Source: Planotetraspora kaengkrachanensis (GTDB lineage Bacteria > Actinomycetota > Actinomycetes > Streptosporangiales > Streptosporangiaceae). From it: a stretch of 64,000 nt of DNA. Location: contig NZ_BONV01000019.1 in NCBI RefSeq assembly GCF_016862895.1, positions 1 to 64,000 on the forward strand, in the 5' to 3' direction. Both the position numbers and the translations under genes were made by a program. A model generated the notes under the pieces. That model was not told the DNA's origin, made no database searches, and saw only the letters and a list, made by a program, of their open reading frames with translations. Positions 1-8,762 of this stretch are shown in pieces. Position 1 is the stretch's first letter; each line of letters opens with the position of its first letter.

Positions 1-359
1 CCCCACAAAATTCGGAATCGCGTGTGCACCGACGCCTTGCGCCGTCCCGCACGCCGCCACTGCGAACAGGCCTGCGCCTGGCAGTCGCTCAGAGCGTCCC
101 CCAGCGCACCCCGCCCCGCCCGTGATCTTGCGTGCCGGCCCCGGCGGGAGCGGCGTCGACGTACCTGAGGATCTTCGGTCAGGTGTCCGGCGGCGCTCTC
201 CGGGGTACGCCCTTCCCCGGCTCATACTCACTCGCGACATTCTCAAGCCAAATTCAATTAAATGCCTGGGCGTGTCGGCGGGGTGCCCCAGACCCGTCGG
301 TTAGCGTCCCACGTATCGGGACAAGCCCGGAAAAGGACAAGCCGGAAAAGGACATGCCG
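1..359. other. Gene-free leader upstream of sepF
   Basis: No convincing gene is visible here. An in-frame extension of sepF reaches back to 132, but its translation is Pro/Ala/Ser-rich and unlike any SepF N-terminus, so I treat it as non-coding. The clear structure is a 15-nt tandem duplication at 327-341 and 342-356 (unit begins CCGGAAAAGGACA) just before the start codon; it doubles the ribosome-binding site. No promoter stands out with confidence, although an AT-richer patch at about 245-262 is unusual for this GC-rich region. Confidence 0.5.
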
Positions 360-746
360 ATGGGGGCAGTGCGCAAGGTGGCGAGCTACCTTGGCCTGGG
401 CAGTGCTGAGCAGTACAACGAGGCCTACGGTGGCGACGAAGACTATGGGGATGATGACTGGATGCCGGCGTCCGAGCGGGCCGCTAAGCGTTGGCAGCCG
501 ACCGGTGAGCCGGCGCGCATCGTCATGGTGCGTCCGCAGAAGTACGATGACGCGCTGACCATGGGTCGTCATTTCCGTGAGGGACACACCGTCGTGATGG
601 ACGTGGCGAGCATGTCGACCGCGGAGGCGACCCGGATGGTGGATTTCGCCGCCGGCCTGGCCTACGGCTGTGAGGGTCGGATCGAGCGCATCGCCGACAA
701 GGTCTTCTTGCTGACCCCGGCCAATGTCGAGGTCTCCACGGCCTGA
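360..746 (+). CDS. sepF: SepF-family cell division protein (short paralogue)
   Basis: 128-residue SepF/YlmF-family protein. The N-terminus (MGAVRKVASYLGLG) is the short amphipathic membrane-binding helix of the family. An acidic linker follows (about residues 18-35, rich in D/E/Y/G), then the SepF core from about residue 48, with the hallmarks RPQKYDDALTMGRHFREG, VDFAAGLAYG and KVFLLTPANVEV. SepF anchors FtsZ to the membrane. This is the compact form; actinobacteria often carry several SepF paralogues, and the main one normally sits in the ftsZ-yggS cluster, absent here. ATG 360 is chosen because AAGGA at 348-352 lies seven bases upstream; ATG 354 is too close to it. It stands alone, followed by a possible hairpin terminator, so whether it is the main or an accessory SepF is open. 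Confidence 0.85.
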   Translation: MGAVRKVASYLGLGSAEQYNEAYGGDEDYGDDDWMPASERAAKRWQPTGEPARIVMVRPQKYDDALTMGRHFREGHTVVMDVASMSTAEATRMVDFAAGLAYGCEGRIERIADKVFLLTPANVEVSTA

Positions 747-828
747 CGCTGCGGGGCTCCACGGCGGGCCATGCCCTGAGCGGCGGGCCTTCGTCCGAGC
801 GGCAGTCCGATGTCCTGAGGACTCCTGA

Positions 829-877
829 AAGCCGACTTCTGCACGGCCGGGTTCCACCCGGTCCCAGGGGTCGGCTT
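829..877 (+). terminator. Possible hairpin terminator after sepF
   Basis: AAGCCGAC at 829-836 pairs with GTCGGCTT at 870-877, and the interval holds a second inner pairing (CCGGG/CCCGG type). No T tract follows, so it could equally be an RNA-stabilising or rho-assisted structure. It sits about 85 bases after the sepF stop and before the convergent gene at 1036. Confidence 0.4.
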
Positions 878-1035
878 CACGGTCTTCTAGGACGGATGAC
901 CGGAGCCCGTAGATCCTGGAGCCTTCTGACCGAAGCGGCACCGAGACCACCATGGCGGAACGGCCCTGAGCCACCGCGGCTCGTCGCTTCGCATAAGCCG
1001 CTTCACACAACCCGTTCAGCGGGCTCCGCGACAGC

Positions 1036-2349
1036 TCAGGCGGCGCGGGGGCCGCGGCGGAGCACGCGGCAGAGCTCGGTCAGGTCCTCGGTGGCGGTCT
1101 CCGCGCGGGCGGTGGCCTCCTTGCCGTATTCGCGCAGGGTCCGAACCCCACGTTCCGCGGCGTCGGACAACTCGCCGACCCTGGCCTGGACACGGCGGAG
1201 GTCGGCCTGCTCCCGTACCCTGTGCCGCCAGATGAGGTATCCACTCCAGGCGCCGAGAGCGGCCCCGGCGAGCGTGAGCAGGAACGAGACGACGAATCCG
1301 ACGGCGAACACCGCCACCGCCACGACGCCGACCAGATAGCCGGGCCACGGTGTCGATGCGCGGGGCACGCAATCGGTCACGATCCGCTCCTCCGCGGAGG
1401 CCATCGACAACTGGTCGGGCCCTTCGACGCGGAGTGTGATCGGATAACCCAGGATGGGGACGGTCACCGAGCCGGGTGGGGGCGTCTGAATGGTCTCGAC
1501 GAGCGACTCGCCCGCGGCCTTCACGGCGGGAGCCGCCACGTGGAGGGCGAGCGCCGCGAGATGCGGGTCGGCCCCCGGCCGTACGTCGTGAAGCAGGTGA
1601 CCGCTGAGTGAACTCAACGGCCCGTCCGTGCTCTCCTGGCCGGCCAGGGCCCTGAGGACGGCGAGCGGCTCGTCGTCCGTCCAGACCGTGCCGGAGACGA
1701 CCTTGGACACCTCGGCGGGGCGGGGCGCGGAGGTGATCTCGGTACAGCGCTCGCGCAGCCGGCGGAGCCGCGCAACGGCCTGAGCCGAGACGGCGATCTC
1801 GGGAACGGCGGCGAGTTCAGGGAATCCGTCGAGGGACGTCGGCACCACGGGCGTCGGCTCGTCGGGAACGAGGGCCTTGAGCCACAGCTCGTCCTCCGGC
1901 GGGACGATGACGGCGTCGAGCTTCCGCAGCACGAAGATCTTCCCCACCGGGCCGTAGGCGCCGCGCGCCGCGGCCAGCCACAGAGCCCGCTGACCGGAGG
2001 TCACCGGCCGTTCGTTCGAGAGCTCGCCGAAGGCCGTGCCGAGCCATGACGCGTGAATCCGGTCGCCGAGGCCGCATACGGCGAGAGCCAGGCAGAGGAA
2101 CAGGGATGTGCGCTGCTCGTCGAGCTCGGTGGCCAGCGAGAGGGGCTCCAGCGCGTCCTGCCCGGCCATGATGAGCCCGAGTGCCTCCACGGCCGGCGCG
2201 AGCCAGTAGCTGGGCACGTCGGTGACGCCTGGCGGCAGGCTCGGCGCGCTCCCGTCGGCGGCCAGGCTGACGAGAAGCGCCTCCGCGTAACGGTGCAGCT
2301 CCGTCGCGTCGGCCTTACTTCCAGGGTCCGGACTCGTGGTCAGGTCCAT
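1036..2349 (-). CDS. Hypothetical membrane protein with C-terminal coiled coil
   Basis: About 437 residues and not recognised as a named family. The first ~330 residues look soluble, helical and Leu/Ala-rich without clear motifs. Two closely spaced hydrophobic segments follow (about residues 338-375, WPGYLVGVVAVAVFAVGFVV then FLLTLAGAALGAWSGYLIW), and the last ~60 residues are charged and helical, probably a cytoplasmic coiled coil. ATG 2349 (MDLTTSPDP) is preferred because the extension to 2484 is Pro/Ser-rich and unconserved-looking; the ribosome-binding site is weak (GGGGAG about 13 bases upstream). It runs in the same direction as argS, 145 bases downstream. A role in the envelope is possible but nothing in the sequence proves it. 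Confidence 0.65.
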   Translation of the reverse strand: MDLTTSPDPGSKADATELHRYAEALLVSLAADGSAPSLPPGVTDVPSYWLAPAVEALGLIMAGQDALEPLSLATELDEQRTSLFLCLALAVCGLGDRIHASWLGTAFGELSNERPVTSGQRALWLAAARGAYGPVGKIFVLRKLDAVIVPPEDELWLKALVPDEPTPVVPTSLDGFPELAAVPEIAVSAQAVARLRRLRERCTEITSAPRPAEVSKVVSGTVWTDDEPLAVLRALAGQESTDGPLSSLSGHLLHDVRPGADPHLAALALHVAAPAVKAAGESLVETIQTPPPGSVTVPILGYPITLRVEGPDQLSMASAEERIVTDCVPRASTPWPGYLVGVVAVAVFAVGFVVSFLLTLAGAALGAWSGYLIWRHRVREQADLRRVQARVGELSDAAERGVRTLREYGKEATARAETATEDLTELCRVLRRGPRAA

Positions 2350-2494
2350 GCTCACGCGTACGCTCCCCGAGGGATTGGCTGGCACTCCCTTGACCCGCGC
2401 CAGACTAGACGCCTGGCCGGGTGGGAGGGGTTGAGGCGCGCCGGACGGTGAACGGGAGTTGACCTGATAAGGCACCCCGTTCACCGACCACCGG

Positions 2495-4213
2495 TCACAT
2501 GCGCTCGGGGACCTCGATGCCGAGCAGGTCGAGACCCTGGACCAGCACGCGCAGCGTCAGAGCCGACAGGGCGAGACGCGACGCCCGGACCGGCTCCTCG
2601 GCCTTGAGCACCGGGCAGCTCTCGTAGAACGACGTGAACGCCTGCGCCAGGTCGAAGAGGTAGTTGCAGAGCCGGTGCGGTTCGGAGGCCTCGGTCACCG
2701 TCTCGACGATCGCGCCGAACCCGAGGAGTTGCAGCGCGAGAGCACGCTCCGACGGTTCGCCCAGAACGATGGGGCCGGGGAATCCGGCGGGGTCGAGCTC
2801 GCCCCGGCGGAAGATCGACCGGATCCTGGCCGTGGCGTACTGCAGGTAGGGGCCGGTGTTGCCGGTGAGGGCGAGCATGCGGTCGAAGTCGAAGACGTAC
2901 TCGCTGTCGTGGCTGACCGACAGGTCGGCGTACTTCACGCCGCCGATGCCGACCTTGCGAGCGATCTCCTTGCGCAGGGCCGGGTCGTCGTAGCGCTCGG
3001 CGATGACCGTCTCGGCCCGGCCGACCGCCTCGTCGAGCAGCTCGGTCAGCTTGACCGAGGCGCCGCTCCGCGTCTTGAACATCTTGCCGTCGGCGCCCAG
3101 GACGCTGCCGATCTGGACGTGTTCGGCCTTCACGTCGTCGTGCAGCCACCCCGCCATGCGGGCCGCGGCGAAGACCATCTGGAAGTGGAGCGACTGGGTG
3201 GCGCCCACGACGTAGAGGATCCGGTCCGACTTGAGGTCGCGCACCCGGTACCGGATCGCGGCCAGGTCGGTGGTGGCGTAGCCGTACCCGCCGTCGCTCT
3301 TGCGGATGATGAGCGGGAGCGGTGTGCCGTCCCGGCCGGTGAAGCCGGGCGGGAAGACGCACAGCGCGCCTTCGCTGATCTGGGCCACGCCCGAGGACTC
3401 GAGCTCGTCGCAGACGTCGGCGAGCATCGTGTTGTACATGCTCTCGCCCGCGATGTGGTCGTCGGTGAGCGTGACGCCGAGCACGTTGTAGACGTGGTTG
3501 AAGTAGCGCTTGGTGTATTCGATGAACTCCCGCCACAGCCGCAGGGTGGCCGGATCGCCGCCCTGGAGCAGCGGAACCCGGCTGCGCGAGCGCTCCTCGA
3601 ACGTGCGGTCGTCGTCGAACTTGTGCCGGGCCTCCTGGTAGAAGGCGTTGCCGTCGCCGGCGGCGAGCCTCGCGAGCGCCTCGCCCTCGCCGATGTCGAT
3701 CAGGTGCTCGATCAACATGCCGAACGGCGTGCCCCAGTCACCGAGATGGTTCTGCCGGGTGACGTCATGGCCGACATGCTCGTGGAGCCGGGCCAGAGTG
3801 TCACCGACGATCGTGGTCCGCAGATGCCCGACGTGCATCTCCTTGGCGGCGTTGGGCGCCGAGTAGTCGATCACGATGCTCTTCGGCGCGGACTGCGGCA
3901 CGCCCAGCCGGTCGTCGGCCAACTGCCGTACGGCCTGGGTGGCGATCCAGTCGTCGCTCAGGGTCATGTTGAGGAACCCGGGCCCGCTGATCTCGACCGT
4001 GACGTCGGTGAGGTCCATGGCGTCGGCCACGGCCTGGGCGACCTCCCGCGGCGCCCGTCGGAGCCGCTTGGCCAGGCTCAGCGCGACGTTCGCCTGGTAG
4101 TCGGCGAACTGTGAGGGCCTGATCAGCGGATCTTCTGAGGCGTAGTCCTGGCCGAAGGCCGTGCCCAGCGCCTGCTGGACCCGCCCGGCGAGGACGATCT
4201 GCGGGTCGGTCAT
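2495..4213 (-). CDS. argS: Arginyl-tRNA synthetase
   Basis: 572 residues, a normal length for bacterial ArgS, a class I aminoacyl-tRNA synthetase that charges tRNA-Arg in the cytoplasm. Visible features in order: the N-terminal Arg-tRNA synthetase domain (residues 1-100), the HIGH signature as HVGH at 127-130 inside SAPNAAKEMHVGHLR, a Rossmann catalytic core with a KMSKS-equivalent (GKMFKTRSG), and the C-terminal DALR anticodon-binding domain ending in LDLLGIEVPERM. The start MTDPQIVLAG at 4213 is preferred over the ATG two codons upstream on family grounds. It is followed by the membrane-protein gene and preceded by plsX (41 bases), all leftward, so cotranscription with plsX is likely. Confidence 0.97.
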   Translation of the reverse strand: MTDPQIVLAGRVQQALGTAFGQDYASEDPLIRPSQFADYQANVALSLAKRLRRAPREVAQAVADAMDLTDVTVEISGPGFLNMTLSDDWIATQAVRQLADDRLGVPQSAPKSIVIDYSAPNAAKEMHVGHLRTTIVGDTLARLHEHVGHDVTRQNHLGDWGTPFGMLIEHLIDIGEGEALARLAAGDGNAFYQEARHKFDDDRTFEERSRSRVPLLQGGDPATLRLWREFIEYTKRYFNHVYNVLGVTLTDDHIAGESMYNTMLADVCDELESSGVAQISEGALCVFPPGFTGRDGTPLPLIIRKSDGGYGYATTDLAAIRYRVRDLKSDRILYVVGATQSLHFQMVFAAARMAGWLHDDVKAEHVQIGSVLGADGKMFKTRSGASVKLTELLDEAVGRAETVIAERYDDPALRKEIARKVGIGGVKYADLSVSHDSEYVFDFDRMLALTGNTGPYLQYATARIRSIFRRGELDPAGFPGPIVLGEPSERALALQLLGFGAIVETVTEASEPHRLCNYLFDLAQAFTSFYESCPVLKAEEPVRASRLALSALTLRVLVQGLDLLGIEVPERM

Positions 4214-4254
4214 GCACAAAGCTTAGTGGTGGTGGTATGCGAGAACGCGAATGC

Positions 4255-5310
4255 TTATCGGCGGCGGTGCGACTTGTTCGCCGAGGCGATGCGCTCCCCG
4301 ATGCGGGCGACGATCCCCTGTGCGGACAGATGCGCCGCCAGCTCACAGGCCGCCGCGATCCCCTTGGCTCTGGACGATCCGTGGGCGATCACCACGGTCC
4401 CGTTCAGCCCCAGCAGTACGGCGCCGCCATGCGCCTCGGGGTCGAGCCGCGCCGCCAGCTCTCTCAGCTTCGCCCGCTGGAGCAGGCCGCCGATCTTGGC
4501 CACGCGGCTCTCGTTGATCGTCTCCCTGAGCTGGCCGAAGGCGTAGCGGACGCTGCCCTCCAACGCCTTCAGGGTGACGTTGCCGGTGAACCCGTCGGTC
4601 ACGACGACGTCGACCTTCCCGGTGAGCAGGTCGTCGCCTTCGATGTTGCCGGTGAAGTCGATGCCCGAGGTGCCCGAGAGCAGCTCGTGTGCCCGCTTGA
4701 CCAGCTTGCTGCCCTTCTCGGGTTCCGCGCCGATGGTGAGCAGGCCCACCCGCGGCCGGACGAGGCCGAGCGCGGTCTCGGCATAGGCCACGCCGAGATG
4801 GGCGAACTGCACGAGCATCTCCGGCTTGGCGTCGGCGTTGGCGCCGGCGTCCAGCAGCACGGTCGGGTACGGCCTGGTGGGCAGCGGCACGGTGATCGCG
4901 GGCCGCATCACACCCGGCAGCCCGCGCAGGCGCAACCGGCCCGTCGCGACCACCCCGGCGGTCGAACCCGCGGACACCACGGCGGACGCGTCGCCACGCC
5001 GTACGAGATGGCAGGCGATGGCGATGCTGGAGCGCGGGCGGCGCAGGCTCGCCAGCGCACCCTCGTCCATCGCGAGCGCCTCCTCGGCCCGGACGAGCGG
5101 GATCTCGGAGACGGCGTCGTGTGCGGCGAGAAGCGGATGGAGGGCCCGCGGCTGGCCGACGAGCACGACGGGCACGCCACGCTCACGCACGGCCTGCACG
5201 GCTCCCGCGACGATCTCGTCCGGCGCGTTGTCGCCGCCCATGGCGTCGAGGGCCACGGGCAGGGCGCGGCTACGGGGCGAATGGGGCGTGACGCCGTTCA
5301 CCCTGGTCAC
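4255..5310 (-). CDS. plsX: Phosphate acyltransferase PlsX
   Basis: 351-residue PlsX, which converts acyl-ACP and phosphate to acyl phosphate, the acyl donor for PlsY in phosphatidic acid synthesis. Family motifs include VALDAMGGDNAPDEIVAGA near the N-terminus, VSAGSTAGVVATGRLRL, LLDAGANADAKPEMLVQFA, VTDGFTGNVTLKALEG and HGSSRAKGI near the end. GTG is the annotated start, giving about 17 extra residues before the conserved core. The usual partners (rpmF, DUF177, rnc, fabDHF) are not here, which suggests a second or relocated copy; it lies between argS and a DUF1707 gene. Confidence 0.93.
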   Translation of the reverse strand: MTRVNGVTPHSPRSRALPVALDAMGGDNAPDEIVAGAVQAVRERGVPVVLVGQPRALHPLLAAHDAVSEIPLVRAEEALAMDEGALASLRRPRSSIAIACHLVRRGDASAVVSAGSTAGVVATGRLRLRGLPGVMRPAITVPLPTRPYPTVLLDAGANADAKPEMLVQFAHLGVAYAETALGLVRPRVGLLTIGAEPEKGSKLVKRAHELLSGTSGIDFTGNIEGDDLLTGKVDVVVTDGFTGNVTLKALEGSVRYAFGQLRETINESRVAKIGGLLQRAKLRELAARLDPEAHGGAVLLGLNGTVVIAHGSSRAKGIAAACELAAHLSAQGIVARIGERIASANKSHRRR

Positions 5311-5347
5311 TTCACCCGCATCTGGAACATGCCCGAATGGTAGGCCC

Positions 5348-5914
5348 TCAGGGTGACGGCTTCCTGTACACCACGATCTTGCCGAATGTCGCGCGTCCCG
5401 TGACCCGGATCAGCGGGCCGTCGCCGTCCTTGCCGGCGGTGACCGCCCGCTTGGAGAAAACGGCGAGCCCCTCGTCGATGACGTGGGCCTCGTGGGGCAC
5501 GGTCACGATCAGCTTGCCGCAGAACGAGTTGAGCTCGAGGGTGACCTCCCGGCCTGGGATGACGGCGTCGGAGAGATCGACGATCAGGGCGCCGAAGGTC
5601 GAACGGAGCTCGGTGTGGCGTCCGGCGACCCAGCGGCCACGCCGGATGACCTTGCTGAAGACCGCCGCGATCTTCTGCCGCTCGGCCACGGCGCCGGCGG
5701 AGGGAGCACCGGTGGACGGAAGGTCGGTGGTGAGGGGAACGAGGTCGCCGACCGTGACGGCCGCGTAGGCGGCGTCGAGCCGGTCGGCGTGTTCCGTCGT
5801 GGTGAGGCGACCGGTGGCCAGTGCCTCCCCGAGGATGCCCGCGACCCGATCGCGGTCCGCGTCGGAGGCGCGCTGAGCGGGGTCGTCGCCCGCGAACGGA
5901 GTCAAAGAAGTCAC
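5348..5914 (-). CDS. DUF1707 / LiaF-like cell-wall-response domain protein
   Basis: 188 residues. The N-terminal ~60 residues match the DUF1707 (SHOCT-like) pattern: RASDADRDRVAGILGEALATGRLTTTEHADRLDAAYAAVT. The C-terminal half is a beta-rich domain like the LiaF/DUF2154 'cell wall-active antibiotic response' family (TELRSTFGALIVDLSDAVI, VTLELNSFCGKLIVTVP, ATFGKIVV). There is no membrane segment, unlike many DUF1707 proteins. Such proteins are common in actinobacteria; a role in envelope stress is inferred from the C-terminal domain only. The gene is divergent from the radical SAM gene at 6096 and lies 37 bases upstream of plsX. Confidence 0.8.
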   Translation of the reverse strand: MTSLTPFAGDDPAQRASDADRDRVAGILGEALATGRLTTTEHADRLDAAYAAVTVGDLVPLTTDLPSTGAPSAGAVAERQKIAAVFSKVIRRGRWVAGRHTELRSTFGALIVDLSDAVIPGREVTLELNSFCGKLIVTVPHEAHVIDEGLAVFSKRAVTAGKDGDGPLIRVTGRATFGKIVVYRKPSP

Positions 5915-6095
5915 GGATTCAGCGTAGCTCTAAACGAGATATGTCGCGATAATCCGGAACTCTTCACTGTGAGTTTTCAAAGGAGTGGAACCAACTGTGG
6001 GCGGGTCGCGTCCGAATAGGTGAGGAACCACCGACGCGTGGCGAGGGCGGTTGGTTTACCGGAGGTCCTGAAATCTACCAAGAAAGGAAGGTCGA

Positions 6096-7424
6096 GTGAT
6101 CTCTTCCCAGGGCACGCGCGGCTTCCGGGCCTATACGGCCAAGCATCTCGATGAGTTGCTCGGCCGCGCAGGCTTCGACGGAGATACGAGGCTGCGAGTA
6201 CGCGCCGTGGCGACGGTGCTGCCGTTCCGGACGAACGCGTACGTCGTGGACGAGCTGATCGATTGGTCGGCGGTCCCCGATGACCCGATTTATCGCCTGG
6301 TCTTTCCCCAGGAGGACATGCTGCCGGAGGCCGACGTCTCGCGGCTGGCCGGCCTTCTGCGGGAGGGAGCACCCGCGGCGCAGCTCAACGCCGCCGCCAA
6401 CGAGATCCGCATGCGGCTCAATCCCCATCCCGCAGGGCAACTGGAGCTCAACGTCCCCCGCGTCGGCCTGGAGACCATGCAGGGGATGCAGCACAAATAT
6501 CCAGAGACCGTGCTCTTCTTCCCCAAGCAAGGGCAGACGTGCCACGCCTACTGCACCTACTGCTTCCGGTGGGCGCAGTTCATCGGCGAGCCCGACCTCA
6601 AGATGGCCTCCGACGACGTCGGGAGCCTGATCTCCTACATCGGCGCACACCCGGAGATCACCAGCGTGCTGCTCACCGGAGGTGATCCGATGATCATGGG
6701 AGAGCCCGTGCTCCGCCGCTACGTGGAGCCGCTCCTGCGGGTGGAGCAGATCGAGTCGATCCGCATCGGCACGAAGTCCCTGGCGTACTGGCCGGCCAGG
6801 TTCGTCACCGACCCCGACGCCGACGCGACCCTCGAACTGTTCGCCGAGGTGGTGAAGTCGGGCAAGAACCTCGCCTTCATGGCGCACTTCTCGCACCCCC
6901 GCGAGTTGGAGTCGCCGGTCGTGGAGGAGGCGATCCGCCGAATCAGGGACACCGGGGCCGTGATCCGGACGCAGGCGCCGATCATCCGGTCGATCAACGA
7001 CTCCGCGGAGACCTGGGCGGGGATGTGGCGGCGCCAGAGCACGCTCGGCATGATCCCCTACTACATGTTCGTCGAGCGCGACACCGGCCCCCAGGACTAC
7101 TTCGCCGTTCCCCTCGTGGACGCCTACGAGATCTTCCGCGACGCCTACTCCCAGGTCTCCGGCGTCTGCCGTACGGTCCGGGGACCGTCGATGTCCGCGA
7201 CCCCCGGCAAGGTCTGCGTCGACGGCGTGACCGAGATCGCCGGACAGCGGGTGATCATGCTCCACTTCATCCAGGCCCGCGACCCCCAACTTGTCGGGCG
7301 GCCGTTCTTCGCCCGATACGACCCCGAGGCCGTCTGGCTCTCGGATCTCCGGCCGGCCTTCGCCGACCGTTTCCCCTTCGAACAGGGCCTCGAGGCGACG
7401 TCTCTTGCCCGCCTGAGCGCCTGA
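6096..7424 (+). CDS. KamA-family radical SAM protein (lysine 2,3-aminomutase-like)
   Basis: 442 residues, GTG start with AAGGAAGG four bases upstream. The radical SAM cluster motif CxxxCxxC is present as CHAYCTYCFRW (Cys149, 153, 156), followed by the SAM-binding GGDPM-type motif (VLLTGGDPMIM). The overall fold and the long N-terminal region resemble lysine 2,3-aminomutase (PLP plus [4Fe-4S] plus SAM) and EpmB. A candidate PLP lysine lies in SATPGKVCVDG near residue 370. Unlike true KamA, there is no partner acetyltransferase (ablB) nearby, and there is no EF-P gene as for EpmB. Substrate is therefore unknown; a beta-amino acid for a small molecule or an osmolyte is possible but only inference. 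Confidence 0.82.
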   Translation: MISSQGTRGFRAYTAKHLDELLGRAGFDGDTRLRVRAVATVLPFRTNAYVVDELIDWSAVPDDPIYRLVFPQEDMLPEADVSRLAGLLREGAPAAQLNAAANEIRMRLNPHPAGQLELNVPRVGLETMQGMQHKYPETVLFFPKQGQTCHAYCTYCFRWAQFIGEPDLKMASDDVGSLISYIGAHPEITSVLLTGGDPMIMGEPVLRRYVEPLLRVEQIESIRIGTKSLAYWPARFVTDPDADATLELFAEVVKSGKNLAFMAHFSHPRELESPVVEEAIRRIRDTGAVIRTQAPIIRSINDSAETWAGMWRRQSTLGMIPYYMFVERDTGPQDYFAVPLVDAYEIFRDAYSQVSGVCRTVRGPSMSATPGKVCVDGVTEIAGQRVIMLHFIQARDPQLVGRPFFARYDPEAVWLSDLRPAFADRFPFEQGLEATSLARLSA

Positions 7425-7720
7425 CACCACGCGCGTTAATAAAAGTGACCGGAAAAATCTGTCCCCGGCCTGGGCGGCATGTTTACCGTGCCTTTCTCCC
7501 GGGCCGGGGTTGGCCTGACCCTAGCGCCAACGGTCACCTGCCTATATCCGGACTTTTCTGGCCTTGTCCCTGGTCAGAGGCCCTTAGACAGGGGGCATTC
7601 CCGCAGTGCGCGGGGTGATAGAAATGCCGTCGTCTTGGTCGGCAAGCACGCCGACGCACGGGGGTTCTTGGGTTCGTCATTCCCACTCTCGTGAAAAGGG
7701 ATATGAACCGGGGGCAAGTA
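7425..7720 (+). promoter_or_regulatory. 296-base intergenic leader before the Ala/Asn-rich secreted protein gene
   Basis: The start of this gap is AT-rich (TTAATAAAAG at about 7436-7445), then GC-rich with several short inverted pairings around CCGGCC and CCGGGCC. I looked for a ydaO/c-di-AMP riboswitch, often found before secreted wall proteins in actinobacteria, and could not match its conserved core. A long 5' leader is likely but its function is not readable from sequence alone. Confidence 0.3.
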
Positions 7721-8686
7721 ATGAAACGAGTCGTTAGGACAGCCGTAGTCGCATTCACGGTCGGCGTCGCCGGTCTGATGGCCGCGCCGGCACAGGCCGA
7801 CGTCTGCAACAACGTCTGCACCTCGCGGATCACCGCGGTGGCGAACCTCCTGGCCGACCTCCAGAGCCACGCGGTCGTCGCGGCCACCGCGGGAGCCAGC
7901 GCACAGGTCAACGCCGTGGCGACCCTGAGCGCCAACGTCGTCGCCGATCTCCAGGCGGACCTCGTCGCGGTCGCCAACCTGGCGGGCACCACCACCGCCG
8001 GCCTCAACGCCCAGGCGAACGCCCAGATCGCGGCGGCAGCCAACCTGGCGGCCGACATCTCGGCCAACATCACCGCCAACCTCACGGCCAACGTCGTCGC
8101 GAACCTGCAGGCCCACCTCACGGCCGTGATCGACGCGACCGCGAACGTCACGGCCAACCTCGACGCCGCCGTGCTGGCCAACGTCAACGCCGGTGCGGTG
8201 GTGGTCGCGGAGGCGGGCAGGCCGGCTCTCGCCGCCACGGGGCAGGCTCCGGCCGTCGCCGCGGGCGCCGCTCCGACCGTCGCCGCCACGGTGGGCGCGG
8301 CGGCCAACCTGGGGCTCGTCGCCAACCTCACGGCCCTCCTCGACCTCGACGCCGCGGTCGGGGTCGCCGGAACGGCTTCCGGCGGGCTTCTCGCGCTGAT
8401 CCCGTGCGACACGCCGGCCACGGCCGCTCAGGTCGCGGCGACGGCCACGGCCCGGACGACCGCGACCACGGTGCAGCGGGGCGCCGGCACCACGGTCACG
8501 CACGTCAACAACCAGACGCTGGTCCCCGCCGGCCAGACCGCCGCGACCGCCGGCACGTCCCTCGTCACGTCCACGGCCACCACGGCGGACGCGACCGGAG
8601 CCACCGCGGTGACGGGCATCCCCCGCACCGTCAAGGGGACGCTGCCGAAGCACAAGAACGGGTACGTCCGCGGCAACGGCAACTGA
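7721..8686 (+). CDS. Secreted Ala/Asn-rich protein with ANxx tetrapeptide repeats
   Basis: 321 residues. A clear signal peptide (MKRVVRTAVVAFTVGVAGLMAAPAQA) is cut before DVCNNVC. The mature part is extremely rich in Ala, Val, Leu, Asn and Thr. From about residue 95 to 160 it shows a four-residue periodicity of the form A-N-hydrophobic-X (for example ANITANLTANVVANLQ). There are three cysteines (two in DVCNNVC, one in LIPCDTPA), no catalytic motif, and a basic C-terminus (LPKHKNGYVRGNGN). ATG 7721 is chosen over GTG 7691 and ATG 7703 because GGGG at 7710-7713 is well spaced. Low-complexity helical surface or matrix protein is the best description. I do not recognise the family. Confidence 0.75.
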   Translation: MKRVVRTAVVAFTVGVAGLMAAPAQADVCNNVCTSRITAVANLLADLQSHAVVAATAGASAQVNAVATLSANVVADLQADLVAVANLAGTTTAGLNAQANAQIAAAANLAADISANITANLTANVVANLQAHLTAVIDATANVTANLDAAVLANVNAGAVVVAEAGRPALAATGQAPAVAAGAAPTVAATVGAAANLGLVANLTALLDLDAAVGVAGTASGGLLALIPCDTPATAAQVAATATARTTATTVQRGAGTTVTHVNNQTLVPAGQTAATAGTSLVTSTATTADATGATAVTGIPRTVKGTLPKHKNGYVRGNGN

Positions 8687-8710
8687 CCGTCGGCTACCAC
8701 ACGAAAATCG

Positions 8711-8746
8711 AACGGCCGGTGTCCCCCGAGGGGGCACCGGCCGTTT
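8711..8746. terminator. Strong bidirectional hairpin terminator
   Basis: AACGGCCGGTG at 8711-8721 pairs with CACCGGCCGTT at 8735-8745, extended by CCCC/GGGG with one bulge. A T-containing tail (TTTCGTT) follows. It ends the repeat-protein gene and may also serve the convergent small ORF at 8763. Confidence 0.88.
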
Positions 8747-8762
8747 CGTTGTCGTCGAGGGG

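Noticed and set aside
132..359. In-frame N-terminal extension of sepF to position 132
   Set aside because: The extension has no SepF character, and the tandem ribosome-binding duplication and AAGGA support ATG 360.
5938..5954. TCGCGA-centred operator between the DUF1707 gene and the radical SAM gene
   Set aside because: The six-base core is palindromic but the arms (GATATG / TAATC) do not pair well enough to call an operator.
7425..7720. ydaO-type (c-di-AMP) riboswitch before the secreted repeat protein
   Set aside because: The conserved core could not be matched.
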